Assembly: GCF_900120005.1 (NCBI RefSeq)
Contig: NZ_LT635451.1
Location: forward strand, 62,001-126,000
DNA length: 64,000 nucleotides
Origin: Holdemania sp. Marseille-P2844
GTDB taxonomy: Bacteria > Bacillota_I > Bacilli_A > Erysipelotrichales > Erysipelotrichaceae
Direction: 5' to 3'
Below the pieces are notes generated by a model, which was given only the letters and a program-made list of their open reading frames with translations, ran no database searches and was not told the DNA's origin. This document shows, one piece after another, positions 13,662-20,914 of this stretch. Within the stretch, counting starts at the first letter, position 1. Each line of letters opens with the position of its first letter. A program made the position numbers and the translations under genes.

Positions 13662-15570
13662 CGGGTTTCTGGCGTTCCTGCTTTTTTTCGTGCTGCTGAC
13701 GGGGCTGTTGTTCACCTCGTCGCTGACGGTGGAAACGCTGTATTCCGCGCAGGGCAAGCAGGCCCTGTATCCCAAACAGATGATCCAGCAGAGCCTGCAG
13801 GATCTGGCGCAGCTGCTTTATGATGAAACGCCGCTGGCCATGGAAGTGCAGGAAGACCTGTACTACAATCTGCATTATGTTGTCGAGCAGAAAGAGATTT
13901 ATTTCAACAGCGAAGATGATCTGAAGCTGACTTACGATCAGTTTTTACAACAGTATGGCGGCAAAGGCATGCTGACGCTGACCTGGCAGCAGGGCGAAAC
14001 GCCGCAGATCACCTACCGCGGCGGCTACTTTCTGATCGATCAGAAGACGATTACGCGGGAAACCGCGGAAACAGCGGTCAGTCTGCTCAAGCTGTATTCG
14101 CAGGAAAAAGTCGAGCGGCTGGCGTTGGTGATTCCCGATCAGCTTGCTTACAACACGCCGATGTATTACAGCTATACTTATTTTCAGGAATCCATGAATA
14201 ATCTCAAGATCTGCTTCTATTCTTCCTTGTGCCTGTTTTTTATCACGCTGGCCTACGGCGTGTTCAAGCGGACGGCAATTACAGCCTTTAACGAGGGGCT
14301 GGCGCAGTTTACCGCGAATTTCTGGATTGAAGTAAAGCTGGGCCTGGTGCTGGTGCTGACAGTGATGATGCTTTCTTTGTGGCTGCCGCTGCCGTTATCG
14401 GCTACGGTGACGTTCTGGGAATTCTATGTTTTAGTCAACGAGCTGCATTTCCATGGCCTGAAACCTTTCCATCATAATATCCTGAATTCTGCGATGAAGA
14501 CTGTCAGGCTGATCAGCGGCCCCTATGGCTATCAGAAAAAATGGCTGACAGAATTTCTGCTTTTAGTGGTGTTCGAGGTCGTCTGCGCGTTTATTTTATG
14601 GACGATGATGTTTTCTTCCTTCTTAGGCTTTATCGGCATTCTGGTGTTCGTCTTGATCTTTGCGGCGGCATTTCTTGTTTTGTTTCTCTATATCCGGCGG
14701 ATGATGACATTCATGCAGGACTCTGCGACGCTGGCGCAGCAGGTGGAAAATATTCGCCGCGGCCGGCTCAACGAAAGCTTTGAATTGAGCGAAGGCAGTC
14801 TGCTGCAGCCGGTCAGCGATAATCTTGAAAAGATCCGCGAAGGCGTCAGTCATCAGGTGGAGGAGCAGCTTAAGAGCGAAAAGCTGAAAATTGAATTGAT
14901 CACGAATGTATCGCATGATTTAAAGACGCCGATCACCTCGCTGATCAACTACTCCGATCTGTTGACGAAAGCGGAAATCCAGCCGGAATACGCGCGGGAT
15001 TACGTGCGGATCATCACGCAGAAAAGCGTGCGGCTGAAGAATCTGATCCAGGATCTGTTTGAGATCTCCAAAGCCGCCAGCGGCAACCTGCAGATGGATC
15101 TGCGCAGGCTGGAAATCAACGGACTGCTGATGCAGACGCTGGCTGAGCTGGACGAAAAGATCGAGGCCAGTTCCTTGGAGTTCAAGATTCAGTATCTGGA
15201 CACGCCGGGCTATATTCTGGCCGACGGCGGACGATTGTATAATGTTTTTGACAATCTGATTACCAACGCGATCAAATATTCGATGGAAAATACCCGCGTT
15301 TACATCCAGATTGAACGCATGGATGATCAGATTTGCATCAGTTTTAAAAATATTGCGAATTACGAGCTGAAATTTGATCCCGGTTCTCTGACCGAACGGT
15401 TTGTCCGCGGCGATGTATCCCGCTCCACCGAGGGCTCCGGACTGGGACTGGCGATTGCGGAAACTTTCGTGACTTTGATGAAGGGGCAGATTGAGGTCAG
15501 CGCCGACGGTGATCTGTTTAAAATTGAAATTCGATTTGCGGAATTGCCGCAGGACCACGCTGAAATGTAA
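13636..15570 (+). CDS. Membrane sensor histidine kinase
   Basis: A 644-residue kinase with a TTG start at 13636 inside the end of the regulator gene. A first membrane segment (about 10-30, FLAFLLFFVLLTGLLFTS) precedes a 160-residue extracellular region, followed by several further helices (192-212, 236-255, 298-350) and a short HAMP-like linker. The HisKA box is ITNVSHDLKTPITSLINYSD (His about 430) and the ATPase has NVFDNLITNAIKYS (N box) and EGSGLGLAIAETFV (G2 box). The layout of an outer domain plus a second multi-helix block is unusual for a VanS-like kinase and may mean the protein senses membrane lipids or antibiotics. It works with the adjacent OmpR-type regulator. Confidence 0.93.
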   Translation: MDTRSRKTSGFLAFLLFFVLLTGLLFTSSLTVETLYSAQGKQALYPKQMIQQSLQDLAQLLYDETPLAMEVQEDLYYNLHYVVEQKEIYFNSEDDLKLTYDQFLQQYGGKGMLTLTWQQGETPQITYRGGYFLIDQKTITRETAETAVSLLKLYSQEKVERLALVIPDQLAYNTPMYYSYTYFQESMNNLKICFYSSLCLFFITLAYGVFKRTAITAFNEGLAQFTANFWIEVKLGLVLVLTVMMLSLWLPLPLSATVTFWEFYVLVNELHFHGLKPFHHNILNSAMKTVRLISGPYGYQKKWLTEFLLLVVFEVVCAFILWTMMFSSFLGFIGILVFVLIFAAAFLVLFLYIRRMMTFMQDSATLAQQVENIRRGRLNESFELSEGSLLQPVSDNLEKIREGVSHQVEEQLKSEKLKIELITNVSHDLKTPITSLINYSDLLTKAEIQPEYARDYVRIITQKSVRLKNLIQDLFEISKAASGNLQMDLRRLEINGLLMQTLAELDEKIEASSLEFKIQYLDTPGYILADGGRLYNVFDNLITNAIKYSMENTRVYIQIERMDDQICISFKNIANYELKFDPGSLTERFVRGDVSRSTEGSGLGLAIAETFVTLMKGQIEVSADGDLFKIEIRFAELPQDHAEM

Positions 15571-15654
15571 GCTCAGCGGCTTTCCTGGATTCTGATCTGA
15601 TAAAACAGGCCGGCGCGGGGCAGACTAAGGACAGAATGAAAAGGAGGCAGTTTC

Positions 15655-16158
15655 ATGAAGAAAATCATTCTGTGCGCCGGAATCTGTCTGGCGGTGCTGG
15701 CCGGCTGTTCCTGGAATAAAAACAATTCGCAGCCCGCGCCTTCCGCTTCGCCCAGTCCGTCGCCATCCGCTCTGCCGACGATTGATCCGGCCATCACGGA
15801 AGCCAGCGATATCGTCGGGGAAACAACGGCGTTTGGAACGCCGATCGTGTCCGTTCAGATGAAGGACGGCAAAATCAGCTGGGTTTCGATCGACGAGATC
15901 ACCGAAGATACGACGAAGAAAGCGCTGGGCGATCAGTATAAGCTGGGTGAACAGGCGATCGCCGGCTGGAGCGAGCAGATCAAAGCGCTGGAAGACTACA
16001 TCGTCGCGCATGGTCTGGACGCTGTGGACGTCGATGAGGAAGGCAAAGCGGCGAACGAAGATCTGCGGACGCAGTGCACGATCACGATTCAGAACTATTT
16101 GCAGACGGTAGAAAAAGCGGTCAGTCAGGCTGAACATCCTGAACCTGTGCAGAAATAA
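15655..16158 (+). CDS. Lipoprotein, function unknown
   Basis: A 167-residue protein from ATG 15655 after AAAAGGAGG. The N-terminus KKIILCAGICLAVLAGCS is a type II signal peptide with lipobox L-A-G-C, so the mature protein is anchored by Cys20 on the outer face of the membrane. A Ser/Pro-rich stalk (PAPSASPSPSPSALPTIDPA) leads to a small domain of about 110 residues that lacks a recognised fold. It follows the kinase gene by 85 bases and could be part of its stimulus pathway, for example as an accessory sensor, but this is only positional. A strong bidirectional terminator lies after it. Confidence 0.7.
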   Translation: MKKIILCAGICLAVLAGCSWNKNNSQPAPSASPSPSPSALPTIDPAITEASDIVGETTAFGTPIVSVQMKDGKISWVSIDEITEDTTKKALGDQYKLGEQAIAGWSEQIKALEDYIVAHGLDAVDVDEEGKAANEDLRTQCTITIQNYLQTVEKAVSQAEHPEPVQK

Positions 16159-16184
16159 CGCGGCCGGGCAACGATCTGAAGCAT

Positions 16185-16230
16185 GAAAAAAACCGGAACT
16201 TCCGAAGTGGGGATTCCGGTTTTATTTTTG
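16185..16230. terminator. Bidirectional terminator between convergent genes
   Basis: Perfect arms AAAACCGGAA (16189-16198) and TTCCGGTTTT (16214-16223) with a run of A before and T after. It serves both the lipoprotein gene (plus) and the peptidoglycan-binding gene (minus). Confidence 0.9.
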
Positions 16231-16231
16231 T

Positions 16232-16726
16232 CTAGTCGATTAAGGCGATGATCTTATCCCAGGTCTTTTCGCCAATTTTGCCATCCGGCGTCAGACTGTG
16301 GGCATTTTGAAACGCAATGACCTTGGCTTCGGTTTTGGCACCGAAAACGCCGTCGGCTGTAATCGGGGTCGACGGCAGCGTAAGCCGATTCAGATAGTTC
16401 TGCATTTTCTGGACTTCCAGTCCCGTGTCGCCGTATTCCAGCGGCGGCTGCCCGCTGCCGGGATCCGGGTCGGGATTCGGACCGGGGCCGGGATTCGCCT
16501 TGTATTTAGCGATAATTTTATCCCAGGTCAGGGTACCGATGATTCCGTCGGCCGTTAAACCGGTGTGTCTTTGGAAAATCATGACAGCGTTTTCTGTGGC
16601 GGGTCCGAAGGAGCCGTCTTCTTTTAAAACAGGAAGGTCAGGGTACGAAGAGCGCAGGACGTTCAGATACTGCTGCATTTTCTTGACCGCCAGCCCGGTA
16701 TACCCTCTGCGAATAACATAAGCCAT
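16232..16726 (-). CDS. Double peptidoglycan-binding-domain protein
   Basis: A 164-residue protein whose start is set at 16726 (MAYVIRRGYTG) because GGAGGA lies just upstream on the minus strand; a longer in-frame start at 16753 has none. Two PG_binding_1 domains occupy about 1-70 (GLAVKKMQQYLNVLRSSYPD, ADGIIGTLTWDKII) and 95-164 (EVQKMQNYLNRLTLP, PDGKIGEKTWDKII), separated by a Pro-Gly-rich linker (NPGPGPNPDPDPGSGQPP). There is no signal peptide and no hydrolase domain, so either it is exported by another route or is released, as in some sporulation and phage-derived proteins. It is divergent from another PG_binding_1 protein at 16865, which suggests a joint role. Confidence 0.8.
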   Translation of the reverse strand: MAYVIRRGYTGLAVKKMQQYLNVLRSSYPDLPVLKEDGSFGPATENAVMIFQRHTGLTADGIIGTLTWDKIIAKYKANPGPGPNPDPDPGSGQPPLEYGDTGLEVQKMQNYLNRLTLPSTPITADGVFGAKTEAKVIAFQNAHSLTPDGKIGEKTWDKIIALID

Positions 16727-16864
16727 GTGAGTAAATCCTCCTTTCATTAACAAGGTATGTCTAAGGGAGAGGACCGAAAGGGAACGTGCCTAACGGGAAT
16801 TCATTTGGTTATTGGCCTTTTCTCTTCCGCGTGAGCTGCATACGGTATACTGGAGGTGAAAACC

Positions 16865-17545
16865 ATGAGAATTTTGATTTACAACGATCAAACCGATAAG
16901 ATGGAAACGTATTCGCTGCGCTGCTGCGATAACATGCCTTATACGGCTTGCTGCCGGTTTACAGTCGGCGAGTTCATGCGTAATTCCCACAGCCGAACGA
17001 TTGGCTGGTCGACCCGGCGGTTTCTGCGGTCAACCGATGAACTGATCCGGCGGTTTGGCATGAAGCCGCGCATCAGCCGGGCGTTTCGGCGGGCGTGGAG
17101 CGCTGAGGAACCGATGATTTTGACGCACATGCTGGGGACGGGAGTTGATCTGGGACGAAACCTGTCGCTGTCGGGGCTGCAGCAGCTGGTCACGCTGGCG
17201 GAAGATCAGGAGTTGTTAGATGTGATCACCGACCTGCAGCATACCCGGATTGAAGCCCACATGCATCATCAAAATGAAGCGGCCAGCGACTTTGTTCCGT
17301 TCGCGCAGATTCAGAAAGGCGATCAGAAGACCGAGGTCTGTGTGGCGCAGGATGCGCTGTGGGCGCTGGGCTATCCAGTCACGAAGATCAGCGGCGTGTT
17401 TGACGCGGAACTTGATCGAGTCGTACGGGCGTTTCAGCGGGATCAGGGGCTGGTTGCGGATGGAATTATCGGAAGACTGACCTGGGAAGCGTTGATGTCC
17501 CAGCTGCGGCCGGTTCCCGGTATTGATGATGACATCGCAGACTGA
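16865..17545 (+). CDS. Protein with C-terminal peptidoglycan-binding domain
   Basis: A 226-residue protein; ATG 16865 follows GGAGGTGA, while an in-frame GTG at 16856 sits inside that ribosome site. The C-terminal 65 residues are a PG_binding_1 domain (AQDALWALGYPVTKISGVFD, AFQRDQGLVADGIIGRLTWE). The N-terminal 150 residues are rich in Arg, Cys and Leu (RCCDNMPYTACCRFTVGEFM) and match nothing I recognise. No signal peptide or membrane helix is present. It is divergently transcribed from the double PG-binding protein at 16232-16726, only 138 bases apart, so both may be co-regulated. Enzymatic function, if any, is unknown. Confidence 0.7.
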   Translation: MRILIYNDQTDKMETYSLRCCDNMPYTACCRFTVGEFMRNSHSRTIGWSTRRFLRSTDELIRRFGMKPRISRAFRRAWSAEEPMILTHMLGTGVDLGRNLSLSGLQQLVTLAEDQELLDVITDLQHTRIEAHMHHQNEAASDFVPFAQIQKGDQKTEVCVAQDALWALGYPVTKISGVFDAELDRVVRAFQRDQGLVADGIIGRLTWEALMSQLRPVPGIDDDIAD

Positions 17546-17568
17546 ACTTCAACGGAAAGAAAAGAATG

Positions 17569-17598
17569 AAATGGCCTGATTTCAGGGCCATTTTCGTT
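17569..17598 (+). terminator. Terminator after the peptidoglycan-binding gene
   Basis: Arms AAATGGCC (17569-17576) and GGCCATTT (17586-17593), followed by TCGTTT. Compact and upstream of the next promoter. Confidence 0.75.
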
Positions 17599-17628
17599 TG
17601 CGTGGATCGTGGGAAAAGGTGTTATAAT
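17598..17628 (+). promoter_or_regulatory. Promoter of the MalY-type gene
   Basis: TTGCGT (17598-17603), a 19-base spacer and TATAAT (17623-17628), ending 25 bases before the ATG at 17654. The -10 is perfect; the spacer is slightly long. Confidence 0.5.
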
Positions 17629-17653
17629 GAAAAAAAGAGGGAGAAGACCAACC

Positions 17654-18802
17654 ATGAATTTTGATGAATACATCGACCGCAGAAATACGCACTGCGTCAA
17701 GTACAGTCAGGCTAAAACCGCACAGCGGCCTCAGGATGCGCTGGTGATGACGCTGGCGGACATGGATCTGCCTTGCTGCAAAGCGATCACACAGGCCATC
17801 GTCGAGCGGGCGGCGCATCCGTTTTACGGCTATCAGCAATTTGACGAGGTCTTGCCAAAACGGGTGTGCGCGTGGGCAAAGGAACACAGCGGAGCAATTC
17901 TGGATCCGCAGACAATTCAGATCGCGCCCAGCGTCAACACTGCGATTGCACTGTGCGTGAGGGCGCTGACGCAGCCGGGGGACGGAATACTGATCCAGAA
18001 TCCTTCGTATAGTCCATTCCGCAAAGTCGCTGAGCTGAATCAGCGGCGCTGCGTGATCAACGAACTGATTCAGAAGGACGATCATTATGAACTGGATCTG
18101 GCTGATTTTGAAGCGAAGCTCAGCGAGGTAAGGATGTTTATTCTATGTTCGCCGCACAATCCAACCTCCCGGGTATTCAGTCCGCAGGAGCTGGACGCGA
18201 TGTTATCGTTGTGCCGTCGATATCACATCGCCGTGATCGCCGATGAGATCCATGCGGATTGGGTATATGGGACAATGACGGCGGCCAGCGCTCTTGATCA
18301 GAATGTAATTACCCTTTTATCGCCAAGCAAGACGTTTAACCTGCAGGGGATGCAATGTTCGTTTATGTTTATCCCCGATGCTGATCAGGCGCAGGCGGTC
18401 CAACGCGAGCGTGATGCGCTGGCGTATATGAATAATCAGACTTTCTCGCACGCAGCCGCGCTGGCCGCTTACAGTGAGGAAGGCGCGGCGTGGCTGGACC
18501 AGGCGAAGGCGTATGTGCAGGAAAACACGCGGGTTTTTTGCGCGATGCTGAAAACGGCCGGTGTGTCGCTGAAGCCGATGCGGCTGGAATCGACGTTTCT
18601 GTTGTGGGTAGACTGCAGCGGCTGTTGTAAAACCGACGCGGAAGTCGTCGATCTGTTTGAAAACCGCTGTCATATCTATGGCAGCACCGGTTCGCATTAT
18701 CAATCCGGCAAACCGTTTATCCGCTTGAATATCGCCGCGCCCCGCAGCGTGATTGTGAGGGCGGCGGAGCGGCTGATCCGCGCGCTTTCGCAGTCGTGCT
18801 GA
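17654..18802 (+). CDS. MalY/PatB-type PLP cystathionine beta-lyase
   Basis: A 382-residue fold-type I aminotransferase-like enzyme. ATG 17654 (MNFDEYIDRRNTHCVKYS) is the usual start of the family; the longer frame from 17609 covers the promoter. Characteristic stretches are LPLADMD-like VMTLADMDLPC, HPFYGYQQF, FILCSPHNPTSRVF with the cofactor Asn, VIADEIHADW and the PLP lysine in LLSPSKTFNLQGMQ. Such enzymes release homocysteine, pyruvate and ammonia from cystathionine, or cleave cysteine and thioether conjugates. PatB- and MalY-like proteins may also act in regulation. It is a single-gene unit with its own promoter and a strong terminator. Confidence 0.9.
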   Translation: MNFDEYIDRRNTHCVKYSQAKTAQRPQDALVMTLADMDLPCCKAITQAIVERAAHPFYGYQQFDEVLPKRVCAWAKEHSGAILDPQTIQIAPSVNTAIALCVRALTQPGDGILIQNPSYSPFRKVAELNQRRCVINELIQKDDHYELDLADFEAKLSEVRMFILCSPHNPTSRVFSPQELDAMLSLCRRYHIAVIADEIHADWVYGTMTAASALDQNVITLLSPSKTFNLQGMQCSFMFIPDADQAQAVQRERDALAYMNNQTFSHAAALAAYSEEGAAWLDQAKAYVQENTRVFCAMLKTAGVSLKPMRLESTFLLWVDCSGCCKTDAEVVDLFENRCHIYGSTGSHYQSGKPFIRLNIAAPRSVIVRAAERLIRALSQSC

Positions 18803-18831
18803 AGGAAAGAAAGACGCCAGAGCATAAAAAT

Positions 18832-18859
18832 AAGAACACCGCCGGTCGGCGGTGTTCTT
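18832..18859. terminator. Bidirectional terminator
   Basis: Perfect 12-bp arms AAGAACACCGCC/GGCGGTGTTCTT with loop GGTC. It lies between the convergent MalY-type and SIS genes. Confidence 0.85.
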
Positions 18860-18887
18860 TGGCAAGGCTAAGTCGGGAAGCGCTGGC

Positions 18888-19637
18888 CTACAAGTTGCGG
18901 ATGCGATAGAAGTATTTATCGACGAGTTTGTCGTTATGCTCCGCTGCCGAGGCGTCCATAAAGGCGATGTGGCCGTTGAAGTAGACATCCGGATCCAATC
19001 CGCGCTGGACAAGCAGCTCCACCGTCTGGGTCAGCACGGCGTTTTGCAGATAAACGGCCGGGATCGTCGAGGTCGAGCCGATCTTCATCGGGAAGCCTTC
19101 GATCTGGACCGCCGCGTCGCCGATCAGCGAACAATTATCTAAGACAATATCGCAGACGTCTTTTAATTTCCTGCCGCTTTTATGCTTGGTCGTCAGATAA
19201 TCGCTGTATTCGACGGCCGTGATCGCGATCGTCGGAATGCCTTTTTCTTTGGCGCGCAAGGCGGCGTCCACCGGTACGATATTGTTGCCGGAATTGGAAA
19301 TGATGATCATGCAGTCATTGGGCGTGACACGGTGATAATCGACGATATGGCGGCCGATCTCGTAGGTGTTTTCCATCAGGTAGCTTTTGGTGATGTCAAA
19401 AGTGCCGGTGACGCTGGGTTCCAGCAGCGCGGCATAATTGGCGACGGTGGCGGCGCGCCAGAAGGCGTCTTCAATGACCAAATGGGAATGGCCCGCGCCC
19501 AATCCATAGATCAGACCTCCCCGCTGCGACACGTCGGCGCACAAAGTGGCAGCTTTCATGATGTTTTCGCCCTGACTGTCCATAACCTTGGCGATGATTT
19601 CGTTCATGACGTTGAAGTAATTTTTCCAGGCTTCCAT
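18888..19637 (-). CDS. SIS-domain phosphosugar-binding protein (UPF0309-like)
   Basis: A 249-residue protein; 19637 is chosen because AAGGAGATT precedes it on the minus strand and family members start here (MEAWKNYFNVMNEIIAKVMD). The longer frame to 19853 is hydrophobic nonsense over the promoter. The sequence ENIMKAATLCADVSQRGG, then GAGHSHLVIEDAFWRAAT and MIIISNSGNN, shows an SIS domain that binds phosphorylated sugars. UPF0309/YckI-like members are often near amino-sugar catabolic genes and are thought to act as isomerases or sensors; here no sugar operon is adjacent. Histidines in G-H-S-H are conserved in this subgroup. Substrate unknown. Confidence 0.85.
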   Translation of the reverse strand: MEAWKNYFNVMNEIIAKVMDSQGENIMKAATLCADVSQRGGLIYGLGAGHSHLVIEDAFWRAATVANYAALLEPSVTGTFDITKSYLMENTYEIGRHIVDYHRVTPNDCMIIISNSGNNIVPVDAALRAKEKGIPTIAITAVEYSDYLTTKHKSGRKLKDVCDIVLDNCSLIGDAAVQIEGFPMKIGSTSTIPAVYLQNAVLTQTVELLVQRGLDPDVYFNGHIAFMDASAAEHNDKLVDKYFYRIRNL

Positions 19638-19783
19638 AAGAATCTCCTTTTCCTCATTGCTTTCATTGTAACAACTTCGTTTGTAAAAAAGAAGTCCAAA
19701 ACGGAAGAAAAAAACAAAATGAAAGAATTTACAAAATGTAACAAATTGAAACTTATTTTCATGGAAATTCGCGAAGAAAGGTC

Positions 19784-19811
19784 TTGAACAAAAAATGAAA
19801 TCGGTTACAAT
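19784..19811 (+). promoter_or_regulatory. Promoter of the 34-codon mini-gene
   Basis: TTGAAC (19784-19789), 16-base spacer, TACAAT (19806-19811). Transcription would start about 30 bases before the small ORF. Confidence 0.55.
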
Positions 19812-19851
19812 AAAGCTATAAAGAACCAAGACCGGAATGGAGTGAAACATC

Positions 19852-19956
19852 ATGAACCAGAAGAAAGGCTTAGTTTTTGGCGCCCCTCAAAATGGAGATG
19901 TTAGAGCTGAAGGTGTTTTCGGCGGGGTTCTTTTGGAAAAAATCAGTTGTTTTTAA
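19852..19956 (+). CDS. 34-residue mini-protein in its own transcription unit
   Basis: A tiny ORF with ATG 19852 and TAA 19954-19956. A GGAG ribosome site lies ten bases upstream, a promoter (19784-19811) before that, and a strong terminator starts at the stop codon, so the whole unit is only about 170 bases. The sequence begins NQKKGLVFGAPQNGDVRAEG and ends GVLLEKISCF. The stretch G-A-P-x-x-G-D-V faintly resembles the start of glucose-type PTS IIA domains (A-P-x-S-G-E-V), but the protein stops where that domain would go on, so it is either a relic or a chance match. It could be a leader peptide, a small regulatory protein or a sORF inside a regulatory RNA. Confidence 0.4.
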   Translation: MNQKKGLVFGAPQNGDVRAEGVFGGVLLEKISCF

Positions 19957-19983
19957 GATGGATTTAGACTGTCCATCTTTTTT
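19955..19983 (+). terminator. Terminator closing the mini-gene unit
   Basis: AAGATGGA / TCCATCTT arms, nine-base loop, six T. It follows the stop codon of the 34-residue ORF directly. Confidence 0.85.
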
Positions 19984-20234
19984 GTCTACTCAATGGAACG
20001 ACGCAATAAGAAAAGGATGCGTCACAGCGGTCAGACAAGAGAGGCAGCGGTGTAAATCCACCTACGCCTGAATGAGGATCCTTGAAAAAGCCGGCGGCAG
20101 GAAGCATACAATACGGCGGCAGGGATCAGAAGTTCAGGAATACTTTTGCGGGCTATGCCGCAAGGGGTTCCGAGATTCGGAATGAGGTATGGAAGGTACA
20201 TTGTTTGATGAATAAATAAAAGGAGGAATTCATT
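19984..20234. other. Intergenic stretch without a gene
   Basis: About 250 bases between the mini-gene terminator and the ankyrin gene. TTGAAA near 20091 and TACAAT near 20116 (19-base spacing) could be a promoter for the ankyrin/EF-G operon, and TTGCGG-GCTATG-CCGCAA forms a 6-bp hairpin near 20150. No coding potential beyond short chance frames is seen. Confidence 0.4.
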
Positions 20235-20903
20235 ATGGATCAAACAAACAAAGAGTTCTGGGATGCGGCGGCAGCCGGCGATTTCGCGAAAGTCTGCGCC
20301 TGTGTTTCCAAAGGGGCGAACGTTAACGTTTCCAACGGCGACGGACGGACCGCTTTGATGCGCAGCGCCAAGCGCGGCTATGAAGATATCGTGCGGTTTC
20401 TGCTGGATAACGGAGCCAATGTCCGGGCTCGCGACGTCAACAATAAGACGGCGTTGATGGGTGCGGCGAAAAAAGGTCATCTGGGCATCGTCAAGATGTT
20501 GGTCGAAGCTGGATCCGATGTGAATTCGCATGACGACAACGGCCGGACTTCTCTGATGCGGGCTTCGTTCTTGGGTCAGAGTGAAGTTGTGGAATATCTG
20601 GTGGAAAATGGAGCGAATGTCAACGCCCGCGACAGCAAGGGGCGGACCGCGTTAATGGAAGCGGTTCTGGCGTGCAAAGTTGACGTCATCAAATATCTGA
20701 TCGAACATGGCGCGGATATCAACATGCAGGATAATGCGGGCTGCACGGCGTTGATGAGAGCGAGTTATAGCGGTTATGTCGATTTGGTTCTGTACCTTCT
20801 GGACCAGGGCGCGGATAAGAGCATCAAAGATTTCCAGGGCAATCTTGCAATTCATTATGTCCGCGAGCACTGCTTCGCTGAGCTGAAAGAGCATTTGAAG
20901 TAG
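20235..20903 (+). CDS. Ankyrin-repeat protein
   Basis: A 222-residue protein from ATG 20235 after AAAAGGAGG. It consists almost entirely of six ankyrin repeats of 33 residues from about residue 6 on, each with the turn N-G/D-x-x-x-G-R/K-T-A-L-M and the ending V-x-x-L-L/V-x-x-G-A-D/N (for instance GRTALMRSAKRGYEDIVRFL). No signal peptide is present, so it is cytoplasmic. Ankyrin proteins bind other proteins; in Firmicutes single ones of this size are common and uncharacterised. It lies only 11 bases upstream of the EF-G paralogue and probably shares its transcript, which hints at a common partner. Confidence 0.9.
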   Translation: MDQTNKEFWDAAAAGDFAKVCACVSKGANVNVSNGDGRTALMRSAKRGYEDIVRFLLDNGANVRARDVNNKTALMGAAKKGHLGIVKMLVEAGSDVNSHDDNGRTSLMRASFLGQSEVVEYLVENGANVNARDSKGRTALMEAVLACKVDVIKYLIEHGADINMQDNAGCTALMRASYSGYVDLVLYLLDQGADKSIKDFQGNLAIHYVREHCFAELKEHLK

Positions 20904-20914
20904 GGGGAAGCAGC

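Noticed and set aside
19638-19853. Hydrophobic N-terminal extension of the SIS protein
   Set aside because: No ribosome site at the far start, Phe-rich low-complexity sequence, and a better start with AAGGAG at 19637.
19852-19956. 34-residue ORF as a truncated PTS IIA gene
   Set aside because: The A-P-x-x-G-D-V match is only a few residues and no further IIA sequence follows in any frame, so a relic is not supported.
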